DNA of 64,000 nucleotides, taken from contig JALGAS010000005.1 of assembly GCA_023078685.1 (NCBI GenBank), positions 2,356,001 to 2,420,000 on the forward strand. The letters are read 5' to 3'. A model generated the notes under the pieces. That model was not told where the DNA came from and did no database searches. It saw only the letters and a list, made by a program, of their open reading frames with translations. Below are positions 1-10,804 of the stretch, piece by piece. How positions within the stretch are numbered: the stretch's first letter is position 1; every line of letters begins with the position of its first letter. Both the position numbers and the translations under genes were made by a program. Source of the stretch: Neopestalotiopsis rosae. Taxonomy: Eukaryota; Ascomycota; Sordariomycetes; Amphisphaeriales; Sporocadaceae.

Positions 1-741
1 TGGTTTGTAATAGACCGCAGACAAGACAAGGGTGTTGTAGCACAGTTTGAAACGCCGGCAGCCTTCTACTTTCACAGTGTCAACGCCTTTGATGAGCTTG
101 ACGCTTCAACGGGGGATGTCAATGTGTACTGCGATCTGCTCGAGTATCCAAACACAGACGTCATAAAGTCGTATGAGATTGATGTTCTCATGGGCAAGAA
201 TGGAATGGGAAAGAATTTCTGGGGCGACGAAAGTCGAGCACGCAACTGCCAAGTACGATTGGCAAGATACAAATTCAGTATACCAAAGAGTCACCAATCT
301 AGCAGCAGCACTTCGACAAAGTACCTGAACGCAGAAAAGGTGTTCGAAATCAAGGCGCCCCATGTCGGCGAGCTTCCTACCATTAATCCGAGCTTTGCCA
401 CCAGAGACTATCGCTATGTGTACAGTCTACCAAACCGTGGCTGCAGCACACTGCTAGACAGCATCGCAAAGACGGACGTAAAGACGCGAGAGACTATTTA
501 CTGGGACAACCCCAAGGGTCATACGCCGGGAGAAGCCATCTTTGTCCCGCGCCCGAAGATCGAGGGCAGCGACGAGGCGTCAGCTGAGGATGACGGTGTG
601 CTGCTGAGTATCGTGCTGGATGGACATGGCAAGACGAGCTATCTGGTCTGTCTGGATGCGCGAACAATGAAGGAGATGGGTCGCGCTGAGTGCGAGTGGG
701 CGATTGGGTTTGGTTTCCACGGTATGCACGTGGCGGCATAA
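1..741 (+). CDS. Carotenoid cleavage dioxygenase (RPE65/CCD family), 5'-truncated
   Basis: The reading frame is open from base 1 to the stop at 739-741, giving the last 246 residues; the start lies outside the window. The family comprises non-haem iron enzymes that cleave carotenoid or stilbene double bonds with O2, the iron being held by four histidines in a seven-bladed propeller. Two ligands are recognisable: the His in the FHSVNAFDE motif (fragment residue 25) and the His in the C-terminal GFHG motif (residue 240), the usual end of the fold. The other two would be upstream. An Ala/Ser/Thr-poor body and a conventional C-terminus suggest an intact gene. Substrate (beta-carotene, torulene, lignostilbene) cannot be told from this part. 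Family assignment is confident; subfamily is not. Confidence 0.85.
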   Translation, partial: WFVIDRRQDKGVVAQFETPAAFYFHSVNAFDELDASTGDVNVYCDLLEYPNTDVIKSYEIDVLMGKNGMGKNFWGDESRARNCQVRLARYKFSIPKSHQSSSSTSTKYLNAEKVFEIKAPHVGELPTINPSFATRDYRYVYSLPNRGCSTLLDSIAKTDVKTRETIYWDNPKGHTPGEAIFVPRPKIEGSDEASAEDDGVLLSIVLDGHGKTSYLVCLDARTMKEMGRAECEWAIGFGFHGMHVAA

Positions 742-1399
742 ATAATTTGCCTTGCTTTTGATCTGATTTGTCACGATGATATCTGTTCGAGCGTAGCTTA
801 GACGCATATTTGCATTGATCCGAAACGATAGGACACCACATCAAGGAATTGTTATGTTTCCAGAAATGACATGAATTCAACTCATATACACTCGGCGAGC
901 AACGAATTTGACGAACAAACTCTGCCAGTCATATGTCGACTCTTGTGCTTTTGACCAATTCAGTTCCGAGCCTCTCGTTGTTCGGCATGATTAGAGCTCC
1001 TCTCGGCTCTCGCTTATCAACAATCAAACAAATCTCCTGAGGAACGATTTACCAGTGGTTCTTCAGTCTGTTAAGTCCAAATGGATGGTTCTTTGTTCGA
1101 TTGTAAGTTAGTGGCAGGAAAATCTCGGCCTTTAGGATGTCTCCGACCGACTCCGCTTCCGAATTGTGATTATAAATATGCCCGATTGAATAAAGGGCTG
1201 AAAAGCATGTCGCCATATTGCCCCGCTTTGAGGCAGTATCCGGAGACCGGTTTGGTCAGTACCAGAATGAAGATAAAGACTGTCCATTGGCTCATATCGT
1301 AGCAGCGAATTCAACTTGTTTCTGGTTTCCTGTGCTCGGGATATTATTTTCAAAGACGATTTGAAGATTGAATCGAATATAGAAACAAATTTGCCCAGC
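742..1399. other. Intergenic, 3' flank of dioxygenase and promoter of GST
   Basis: About 660 bases without a convincing ORF, tRNA or repeat. It should hold the dioxygenase terminator and the promoter of the GST that starts at 1400. I see no clear TATA element. Confidence 0.5.
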
Positions 1400-2204
1400 A
1401 TGACGACTGAAAGCCCAAAGCTCAAGCTCTATACCAATCACGGCTGCCCATGTAAGCGATATACGAATACTGCACTAGTCCCCGCTTCCCAGGGCCCTCT
1501 TACCAGCTGTAGTGATCTGTACAGGAAGCTGACTGAGACAATTTGTAGGGGCTCACCGCGCTCATATTGCGCTGGCAGAACTCGGCGTGCCCTATGAGGA
1601 GGAGATCATTGACCTCTCAGTGCCGCGTACGCCCGAATACTTGAAGGTGAACCCGCGGGGCTTGGTGCCGTCGCTCGCGTACGGCGACGAGATCATCACC
1701 GAGTCGGCCGTGGTCTCCAACTTTCTGGCCGACGCCTTCCCGTCGCACCTGGTCCCGGCCTCGTCGGATCCCCAGGGGCCTCTGACCCGCGCCCGCATCG
1801 CCTTCTTCGCCGACACCTTTGTCGGCAAGGTCGGCGGCCACCTGCAAAAGGCCAACTTTGGCAAGACCGAGGCGGACCGCGCCGAGGCCGTCGAGAACCT
1901 GGTGGCCGCCGCCGCCAAGGAGCTCGAGCCCTTGCTCGCCAGCGCGGCGCCGTTCTTCGGCGGCTCGGACAAGCTGACGCTGGCCGAGGTGCTCACGGGG
2001 TCCTTTGTCATTCGCATCTACACGTCGGCCAAGCACGGCATCCTGCCCCAGAGCCTCGCGGACGACCTGGCCGCCAAGGCGCCCAACTTTGACAAGTGGG
2101 CGCGGGCTGTCATTACGCACCCGAGCGTCCTCTCCATCTGGGACGAGGACAAGATTGTTGCGCGGACAAAGGAGAGAAACGCCAAGATCAGGGCTCAGGC
2201 ATAG
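1400..2204 (+). CDS. Glutathione S-transferase, omega-like (CPW motif)
   Basis: Two exons, 1400-1451 and 1549-2204, encode 235 residues, normal for a GST. The intron 1452-1548 has a GTAAGC donor and TAG acceptor and splits the Trp codon of the CPWAHR motif. The N-terminal thioredoxin-like domain (about residues 8-85) has Cys in place of Tyr/Ser at the catalytic position (NHGCPWAHRAHIALAELGVP), as in omega-like and related fungal GSTs, followed by the cis-Pro segment GLVPSL and the E-S glutathione-binding pair (ITESAVV). The helical C-terminal domain follows. Cys-type GSTs favour thiol-transferase or glutathionyl-conjugate reductase activity over classical conjugation. The second exon is much more GC-rich than the flanks. 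Likely cytosolic, as no targeting signal is seen. Class assignment is moderately sure. Confidence 0.85.
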
Positions 2205-2854
2205 GCGGAGATTAAGTCTGGCATCTGTGGCTTCGTTTTCGTGCACAGTAAAATGTTTAGCTAGCACGTGCATATCTGGCACACTTCATAACAATCAAGA
2301 ACGTGAAATCATCATTAGCAGGTGCGCTTTTGTCTGTATAGTCAATCTCGAGATCTAAAGGTCGAGTTCGGCTCAAAATCCGGCTTGGCGGCCATCAAAG
2401 TTTGAGCCTTTCTGATACCAAGCGGCATCACTATCTTGGCCCGGTCTAGACCTTTGAGCTGTTCTTAGGGCTGCGCACGTCTTCTTCTGCTTTAAAGATG
2501 TCAAAGCAGTTGATCCTCTATCTCTACTATGGCTGAGCCTAGTCGTGCGACTTGGCTGATGTCACTAGTATACGGTAAAGCTGTCCACGACTAGTTTAGG
2601 TGATCTTGGAGAATAGATAGAGTATTCGTTTGGCCCGCCCTATCACACTGCCGACAGTAGTTTTACACCAGCCATCTTGGCTCTTTCGATATGCATCATG
2701 AACTGTGACGCAAGAATAACTGACAGTGATTGATGACATGGTGTGCCATGTATATAATGAAAGACTCGCGACACATCTTGTCCAAGAAAAGCCTCCTCAT
2801 CCCTCCGTCTTTTGCCATTTTTAGGGTGCAAGGGCGAAAGAAAGGAAGACCAGC
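2205..2854. other. Intergenic, GST 3' flank and NOX promoter
   Basis: About 650 bases between two plus-strand genes. Both strands carry short open frames around 2640-3130, but these overlap the NOX first exon and have no family features. Apart from the TATA-like element at 2751, nothing else is seen. Confidence 0.45.
2751..2758 (+). promoter_or_regulatory. TATA-like element upstream of the NADPH oxidase
   Basis: TATATAAT lies 104 bases before the chosen ATG at 2855, a plausible distance for a fungal core promoter with a short leader. It is supported only by its sequence and position. Confidence 0.35.
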
Positions 2855-5166
2855 ATGGGCGATCTTGAACAGACTCGGTATCTGGACGACGAAGAGATTG
2901 CAGCCTTTGCCGGTGACCTCGACAAGAATCGAGATGGCTACATCGATTACAGTGAGGTCGAGCACAGGCTGGACCTTGTTCATGACGAGATTGCGCCCCA
3001 TCCGCAGCCACATCACTTGCACCATGATAGCAAAGATGACGAAGCCCGACACCGGTTTCTCCGGAGTATGATGGGATCCGACCAACAGCGCATTTCGCGA
3101 GGGGAATTTGCGGCACGAGGTAGGTCATCTTGGAGCGCTTGCGTATATTACCGTCTCATGGGTCGGATGGCTAATGGTTGCGTTTTCTCGATGCACAGTA
3201 CGTGAGTGGAAGATTCCCTCCATGAAACAAGACTCGGAAGACGAAAAGCGCGATGAAGAGTTGCTCAAATCAATGAGCATTTGGAGGCGAATACGCGCCT
3301 ACTGGGCAGTAAGAGGCCCAGATGTCTTATTTGTCGCTCTAGTTGTCTCGATGCAACTGGCATTCGGAATATGGCAACTTGTCAAGTACGTCACCGAAAC
3401 GCAGTATCGCGCGGCCTTTGGCTGGGGTGTTGTTCTTGCCAAAACTTGTGCAGGAGCTTTGTATCCGACAATGTTCTTTCTACTTTTAAGCATGTCCAGG
3501 TAAGTACGCACTCATTGCTGTCTATGTGCTTCTCCAGCTAATACAGGAATGTGAAAGGTACTTTTCTACATTCATGAGACGTTCTCAACGAATCTCACGC
3601 ATCATCAACTTTGATCTGTCGCAGAAATTCCATATTCGTATCTCCATCGTCGCCCTTTGCCTAGCTACACTTCATGCCATCGGTCACTTGGGCGGTTCAT
3701 TCATCTGGGGCAGCAGAACCGACAATGAAGCCGACGTTGCCAATGTGCTCGGCCCAGACATAGTTCCCAGGCCATACCGAGACTATGTTGCCTCGCTTCC
3801 CGGCTGGTCTGGCATCACCACGCTAGCTCTCTTTTACACTCTATCGCTTTTGAGCATTCCTCGGGTGCGGCGATGGAACTATGAATTATTCCAGCTTGGC
3901 CATCTTCTCATGTACCCGATCATTGCATTACTCTGCGCGCATGGAACTTTGGCCCTCCTCCAGTGGCCGATGCTGGGGTATTTCCTCGCCTTTCCTACTC
4001 TGCTGGTCGTGGTCGAGCGAGTCATTCGTGTTGCCATGGGTTTTCATCGCATTCCTGCCACCCTCACGGTTCTCGACGACCAAACGCTTGAGATCAAGAC
4101 GACAATCCCGAGCGAGAGGCTGTGGAAGTATCGAAGCGGGCAATATGTATTTCTGCAGATCCCTAGCCTCAGCTTTTTCCAGTGGCATCCGTTTACAGTA
4201 TCTGCCTGCATTGGCAGAGAAATGTGGCTACACATCAAAGTTGACGGGAATTGGACAAAAAAGTTGAAAGGCCTGGCTGGTGAGTCGGGAGAAAGCCACA
4301 TACTTGTTGGAATCAATGGACCTTTTGGGGCTCCGGCGCAGCGCTTTCACGATTTTAATCAGTCCATCATTGTTGGGTCAGGTATAGGTGTCACACCATT
4401 CTCTGGTATACTCATGGATCTTCAGACGGAAGACGACCGATTACATGGTGGTCCAGACAGGCAAAAGAGGTTGTCCACCGGGCCGGGAGAGCGGCGACTA
4501 TCGACGGCGCAACCACGAGAGTCTACAACTCTCTCCACAAACTCATCACCGATTTCAAACAGCAGCACTACCGTGGGAGAGACAGGAGCCATAAACTCTA
4601 CTCACCGTTCAGGAGTCAATAAGGCAAGATCACACGAGTACTACCGGCGCGTCGACTTTCACTGGATGGTCCGAGATCGTAACCAGCTTCTGTGGTTCTC
4701 AGACCTCCTCAACGCCGTGTCGCGGTCGCAGCTCTGGCACCGGCAGCGCGACCCGGACTGCCACCTCCACATCAACATGACGACGCACGTGACGGCCAAG
4801 CGCAGGCAGATCTCGACCCACGTTTTTCGGTGGCTGCTCGAGATGCACCGGACCGCGGAGCACCCCGAGTCGCCGCTGACGGGGCTGGTGAACCCGACGC
4901 GCTTTGGCCGGCCCGACTTTGTGCAGATCTTGGAGAGCCACTATGAGGACATGAGGAAGATGAAGTGTACTGCTCAAAACAATAACGGCACAGAGAAGGC
5001 GGGAGGCGTAGTGGACCCCGGGGATCGGTTGAAAGTGGGTGTCTTCTTCTGCGGGACTCCGGTCATTGGAGAGATCCTGGCGGATCGTTGCCGCATGTTG
5101 TCCGCTCGAGGCCGGGCGGAGGGGACAAAGATTGAGTATTATTTCATGATGGAGGTCTTTGGTTAG
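2855..5166 (+). CDS. noxC: EF-hand NADPH oxidase, NoxC type (NOX5-like)
   Basis: Exons 2855-3119, 3199-3499 and 3558-5166 give 724 residues. The enzyme passes electrons from NADPH through FAD and two haems across a membrane to O2, making superoxide; NOX with EF-hands are expected to be calcium-gated. The EF-hand loop is residues 23-34 (DKNRDGYIDYSE). The haem-ligand pairs are visible as H-x13-H (FHIRISIVALCLATLH) and H-x12-H (HLLMYPIIALLCAH). The flavin motif HPFTVSAC, the NADPH motif GSGIGVTPFSG, the late motif FFCGTPVIG and the typical end EVFG follow. Between the NADPH motif and the next conserved block lies a Ser/Thr-rich insert of roughly 80 residues, a possible regulatory or phosphorylation segment. 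The second intron must end at AAAG (3557) rather than the nearer CAG to restore the conserved SRYFSTF; the ACAG 11 bases upstream gives the wrong phase. Fungal NoxC is less common than NoxA/NoxB. Confidence 0.92.
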
Positions 5167-5527
5167 GTTTATGCTATCTGTAGGGGGGAATGAAATAAGC
5201 AAAATATTAGCACTTTCAACCATGACACATCTGGCTGGTATAATGCTACGTGCCAAGGCTTGCGGGGAATCTTCCTCGAAGGAATTAATACTGGTAATGG
5301 TGCAATCCGCATAGGACTCGGCTAAAAGGAGCATTTCGGCGCTGGATGCGACGAGCCAAGATGCCGTGCCAAGTGGACGGAAAATTTATATGGATTTTCT
5401 ATGCATATTCAGCAAGCCATGGACGGAAATATATATAACCATGAGAAGTCGGCGTTAAACCTCGCTATTATAGGCATAATAGTCAAGTGCTCAAGCATAC
5501 TTTCGGCTGATACAATACCAATCACAC
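5167..5527. other. Intergenic with promoter of the SGNH hydrolase
   Basis: About 360 bases. The only notable element is the TATA-like run listed at 5429. No ORF with support. Confidence 0.5.
5429..5438 (+). promoter_or_regulatory. TATA-like element upstream of SGNH hydrolase
   Basis: ATATATATAA lies about 90 bases before the ATG at 5528. Position fits a core promoter; evidence is sequence only. Confidence 0.35.
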
Positions 5528-6415
5528 ATGATGCTGCACTTTTCTACATCACTCCTGGTATCGGTGCTACCGCTTGTGGCATCAGCGTTCCCAGCTCTGC
5601 CATCTTACAAGAATCATACCAGACCTCCGGCATTCTTCCTTGCCGGTGATTCTACCACGGCCGTCGGTGGTGGCTGGGGTGACGGTCTCTTGGCAACGCT
5701 GCGCTACCCTGCCTGGGGCGTGAACATTGGGCAGAGCGGCGCGACGACGGTGTCATATGAAAATGCAGGCAACTGGACCAACATCACGACCCACGTCGAG
5801 GAATATGCCAAGAAGTTCGATACCTACGTGACCATTAGTGTGAGCATGCTCAATGTTCTTGACGCGAATGTCTGCACGCTATGTTGCTGACTTGTTCCTG
5901 GACAGTTTGGTCACAATGACCAGAAGGCGACGAGTAATGTGACCTTTGAGGAATACCAAGCCAATCTGATCAGATTCGCTGAGGAAGTAAAGTCTCTAGG
6001 CGGAACTCCGGTTCGTAATACCATCCTCAATACCTCATCGGCATGTCACTAACACTCAACCGACAAAAAGCTCCTGGTCTCAAGCTTGACCCGGCGCGTC
6101 TTCACCTCTGAGCACAATGCCACGGACAGCCTTCACGACCAGCGCCTGGCCGCCATCTACGCCGCCAATGTCACGGGCTCGCCCATTATTGACCTCAACG
6201 GCGCCAGCCTGAACTACGTGAACATCATTGGCGAGGACGCGGCGCACATGTACAATCTCAGCCCTGACGACAACACGCACCTCAACGCCTGGGGCCAGGT
6301 CGTGTTCGGGCGCATGGTGTCGGATCTCATCATCGAGGCGCTGCCGGGCCTGGAGAAGTGGATCATTCCCAATGAGACCTTGAGCAATGAGATCTGGAGT
6401 GGGATTGCTGCTTAG
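5528..6415 (+). CDS. Secreted SGNH hydrolase, rhamnogalacturonan acetylesterase-like
   Basis: Exons 5528-5839, 5906-6010 and 6071-6415 encode 253 residues. Residues 1-20 form a signal peptide ending VASA. The SGNH/GDSL blocks are present: GDST with the nucleophile Ser42, the Gly/Asn oxyanion-hole region GQSGATT, FGHND (residues 105-109), and DNTH (206-209) carrying the catalytic Asp and His. This order and length match rhamnogalacturonan acetylesterases (carbohydrate esterase family 12), which remove acetyl groups from pectin rhamnogalacturonan outside the cell. Several N-x-T/S sites fit a secreted glycoprotein. The second intron uses a weak donor, GTTCGT at 6011; it is the only donor that gives the conserved TPLLVSSLTRR join, and a CACTAAC branch site lies inside. 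An alternative start two codons along (5531) would hardly change the product. Confidence 0.88.
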
Positions 6416-7573
6416 AGGAAAATCGTTTTCGATGATTGTGTGTGTACGGGATGTGGCTTCTACCATAGGTATACAGTAATGACGATATATGTGGAGCAAT
6501 ATGTGCCTCTCACCCTGCAGCCCAGAATTGCTTATTAGCGACAAAACGTGGTCGAGTCTGAAGAAATCTGTGGACCTTGGGTGGCAAACGGTCAAAGTTT
6601 AGTTGCTTGAGCGGAGCGGTGATGTACTAGACCGGCTATAATCACACTGACGGACGAAGGCCATACATACTATCACCTGTAAACGGGCAGAAGAAGTTTT
6701 TTCAAGACTGGTTCGACAAATAGAAATGTTCGAAGATCACTTTCTACATGAGTAGCAAGATAAAAATTGGAGGCAATTGTTGTCTTCTTTCTATACTCAC
6801 TTGTACATACTGTAGATACGGGTATCTGCCCCATAAAGGCCTAAAAGTGTTCTCGTCACTGACCCTGACTAGCGAAGCTCTTGGGCTATCCAGGCGAGCC
6901 AGGAACTGAAAGGTGGTGAATGGCTAAACCGACAAAGAGATGATTATGAATGCGAATTGAAGGACTGTTTCATCACAGGAATAGAATAACAATTCGGGTG
7001 ATATTTTCATCGGGAACAGACATAATACACCTGAATCCTGTCATCAAAAGATCACGATCAAGTCAGCTGATTTGGGGCTCTCTTTGGATCCTAGTCCAGC
7101 CAGTAGTGCCGCCCCCAGGTCCAGGTCCCTCCGAGCTTTCCCCCCTGTCGCCCAATAGCCGTCTAAACGGCCCATCAGCTTTTTGCCCCGCCAAACGCTC
7201 TTGGTGACTCTTTCGCCGTCCGTCTCGAGTCCATCACCTACCTCACTTCCCCTCCACCAGCTCCCCCGGGGTTCGTCCACTTTGGGACCCCTTCATCTAT
7301 CTCAATCGTCTCTTTATCTTATCTGCAATCAGTCATATCGCATTTAGAAGTTGTCGAGCGTGCAAGCAGCGACCTGACGTCTACTTTTCTCGGCACGGAA
7401 TCTTGTCGGAAGACGATTTCTCTTGCACCGGTCGCTCATTGCTCCTCATCGTCTCCACCGACCGTTATTCACCTACATACATACTAGGTACTGTAGACCC
7501 CCAGGGTCCTCCGGCCCTCCGGTATCTCGAAAACGTGTCGCGTCATTGCTCGAGTCCAGGCGGCTCGGCCATC
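6416..7573. other. Intergenic and probable long 5' leader of the RING gene
   Basis: About 1.16 kb. The last 400 bases are pyrimidine-rich and C-rich, as in many fungal 5' untranslated leaders. No supported gene, tRNA or repeat was found. Confidence 0.45.
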
Positions 7574-9613
7574 ATGAACCCTATTCCATCAAACCAGGGA
7601 GGCAAATCCCTATCAGCATCGGCATCCAGCTTCACTCCGACTCAGTCCTTCTCCGTTTCCTCGCCAAGTTTCGACTCGAACTCCCGTCGCGCCGCTGTGG
7701 CGAGTCCCGCCCTTGCCTACTCAGCACCGAGGAAAGGCCAGGCCTCTAGGAAGCAGCACAAGGACAAGAAGAAGCCCCCAAGAGAGAGTCGACTGGATGA
7801 GGATGATGCCATGGCTGAATTTGTAGGTTGTCCCCTTCAAAATTACTACATCACCCCCGAGCTCGTAACCTGATTGTGGTACTGACTCGATGCGACTCAG
7901 AGGGCTATGAGAAATACTACGAGCCGAAAGGGTCAGACCTCGATTACGCATCTGTTGAACTACTCTGCACCCCTGCGTCATTCTCATGACCATGGCTACG
8001 GTCATGGGCATGGGCACGGCTACGGACGATCTCGGCGACAACCAACATGGGGGCCAGGCTCTGGCTACCACCCTGTAGACAAGGCAAAGTTTGTGCACGC
8101 CAATTATCGATTCGTCGTTGATCCTCAGGGTGAATATGTTGCCCAGGCAAACGACGCCGACAAGCCACTGGACTGGAACAGCGTCCAGCAAATCATCGCC
8201 TCTACCGAGTCACAATCGACGTCGTGTCCCATATGCCTTTCCGACCCAGTTGCGCCCCGTATGGCTCGATGTGGACATATCTTTTGCCTCCCTTGCATGA
8301 TACGTTTTATGAATTCTACCAACGATGATGAGGCAAGCTCGAGAAAGGAAACCAGATTCAAGAAATGTCCTATTTGCGAAGACTCGTTCAAGATCGCGGA
8401 AACGCGACCAGTCCGTTTCTACGCCGGCCAAGAGAGCCCACTTCCAGCACCGGGACACGATGTTGTTCTACGCTTGATGGTACGGGAGTCAACATCGACA
8501 CTGGCTTTGCCACATGAGGGTGGCGCCGACCCCGTCAATGAGGGGGAGGCGGTGCCGTGGCATTTCGCTGCTAACGTCTTGGACTATGCCCGAATCATGA
8601 AGGGCACTCCGGACTATATGGCTGCCGAGTTTGACAGAGAAGTAGAGGATCTGCGGAAGCAACAGAGCGAGGATGAAATTCAATTCGGCACAGAGGACGG
8701 AGACTGGACCATTCGAGCCATAAGAGCAATCACCACTGCAAAAGACCGACTAAAGGATCCCAAGCCCAGCGACAACAGCGATAACACCGCAACAAATGGT
8801 TCGGGCAAAGCACAGAGCAAACGGCCGGCAAGCCATCCATTCCATTTCTACAGTGCGCCTCCGCATCTCTACCTGTCGCCGCTCGATATTCGGATCTTGA
8901 AGACCAAGTTTGGAGACTACTCAAACTTTCCATCGACACTCTTGCCGCGTGTGGAGCACATCTCAAGCGGGCACGTTGTCGATGATATGCTCCGGAAACG
9001 GACCAAGTATCTCGCACATCTTCCACAAGGATGTGTCGTGAACTTCCTGGAATGTGATTGGACAGACATTGTACCTGCAGAAATTCTCGATACGTTCAAG
9101 ACCGAACTAGAGAAGCGAAGAAAGTCGCATCGAGACAAGGCGGCACAAGAGGAACGAGAGCGTGTGCAAGCAGAACGACTTGAGGCCGCATCCATTGGCC
9201 GCAGTGCTAGACACCACTTTGAGACCAATCATGTCGAGCCTTACGATCCGACTCCAGCATTGAGCTCTGAAGACTTCCAACCTCTGGCCTCGACGACGCC
9301 CCCGAATCCCAGACCAGGCTTTGAACAGCTTGCTGAGATGTCTACGAGCCCATCTACGTCGAAAACGGTCTGGGGTACACGAGTCATTGCTGGTTCACCT
9401 GATCTCGGCGCAGTCCCTGAGAAGTCTGGAAATGATGGCTGGCTCAATGAGGATGATTTCTTTGGCGCAGCAGAGGTGGCTCTTCAGATGGAGGCCTTCC
9501 GCCTTGACGGGCCAAGCTCAGGTCCCAGCACGCCTGGTGGGGGTGGGGGTGGAAAGAAGAAGAAGAAGCAGAAGATCACGCTGATGAGTACGGGCGGCCA
9601 TCGTGGCAACTGA
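7574..9613 (+). CDS. RING-finger protein of the RNF10/Mag2 family
   Basis: Exons 7574-7822 and 7901-9613 encode 653 residues; the intron has a GTAGGT donor and a CAG acceptor. The N-terminal third is Ser-rich and basic, followed by a block typical of RNF10 homologues (ITHLLNY, then KFVHANYRFVVD) and a C3HC4 RING starting CPICLSDPV, with the C-G-H-I-F-C centre and the closing KKCPIC. A His/Gly-rich stretch (HDHGYGHGHGHGYG) lies just before it. The C-terminal part has a charged helix near ERERVQAERLEAA, Pro/Ser-rich linkers, and a Lys-rich tail. RNF10 and yeast Mag2 act as ubiquitin ligases in ribosome quality control, modifying small-subunit proteins of stalled 40S; that role is inferred from family membership. 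The ATG at 7574 was chosen as the first in the frame that continues into the conserved region; upstream codons in the same frame look like leader. Confidence 0.85.
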
Positions 9614-10621
9614 GAGCCGTTGCAACAGGTCTGATGCTTTCATCAGTATTCGGCAATAGTGCTAGAAGTAGACGACCCGTCGAGATATGGGTCAAGGCAT
9701 ACTAAATGTGCAGATCTAGGGTTTGACTTTGGAAAGGCGCACTTGTTATCGAGAGCGCCAGAGTTACATCCAGCAAAGATGTGGACAAAGGGCGACTCTA
9801 GAATGTTTTACTTTTACACGGAATGCATTGCACGAATCCAAATCAATAAATAAATGATTAAATAGCGACAAAATCAAAGTCCCATATAGTTGACGACCAG
9901 ATGAACCCTTTTGATGAATTATCCATATGCATTTACTTACTGTACATACCATATCTAAATAGGGAAACGTGTAGATCAATGAATAGGCAGTCATGTACAT
10001 CGATCTACACAGGTCAGATTAGGTACCTATATAATGGGGCCCGGCTCCGCATTCCGAGTCTCGTACGCCATCCACTCGACCACTTCTTTCAAGAAGTCTC
10101 TCTTTCTGTCTGAGCAAGATACGATTCTGCAAGAGTATGCAAAAGTGATCGAAAGAGCTCTCTGCATGATTCATGTGAGGAATGTATGACAAAGTCTCAC
10201 CGCCCTGCGCGACTTCACTGCGTACATGCCCGCGGTAACACCTTGCCACAAGCTTGAAGTTAACAATTACGAGATTGAGTACATTTGAACTTTTCTTCTT
10301 CTTATGTCTCCAAATCTGTATACACGTGGACTTGCAATATCAATTGGGTAGTCCAGACTTTGGACCTATGACATTCAATCAAGTGACGAAAACTCGAAGC
10401 GGGATATTGGGGACAAGAACTTGGCCGCATAAACCTCCTATAATGTAACAACATGTCTTTCGAACCTACTACATCTACATCACTCAGCTACGTGCGTACA
10501 AAGCGTTATTCCGAGCCAAGGCCTGAGCCCCGAGTCGCACCAGCACATGTTATTCTACATGTTGTGCCCCAAGCAACGAAGAATCTTGTGACTCGCTATT
10601 CTTTGCTCTCATTGTTACTTC

Positions 10622-10759
10622 ATGGGCACACTCACGGACAAGCCTGCAGCAGGGAAGAAGAAGGGAACTGTTGTGATCAAGCGTTATGATGGCCTGGCTC
10701 CAATCGGCTTGGCATGCTTTTTCTTTCCGATGTTTGCGCTGGGCTTGCTTGGGTTATAA
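10622..10759 (+). CDS. Candidate 45-residue small membrane protein
   Basis: An intact ATG-to-TAA frame of 46 codons. The product starts with a short basic segment (PAAGKKKGTVVIKRYDG), followed by a single hydrophobic stretch of about 20 residues running to the C-terminus (PIGLACFFFPMFALGLLGL). Basic flank then terminal hydrophobic helix would suit a tail-anchored or small organelle-membrane protein. It is unrecognised and could equally be a chance frame in a gene-poor region, or one exon of a larger unseen gene; no splice partner was obvious. Confidence 0.25.
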   Translation: MGTLTDKPAAGKKKGTVVIKRYDGLAPIGLACFFFPMFALGLLGL

Positions 10760-10788
10760 CTAGCAAATTAGAAAGATGTGGGCTGGTT

Positions 10789-10804
10789 GGCTGGCTGGCT
10801 GGCT
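10789..10804. repeat. (GGCT)4 microsatellite
   Basis: Four perfect GGCT units directly downstream of the small candidate ORF, with further imperfect units on both sides. Confidence 0.8.
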
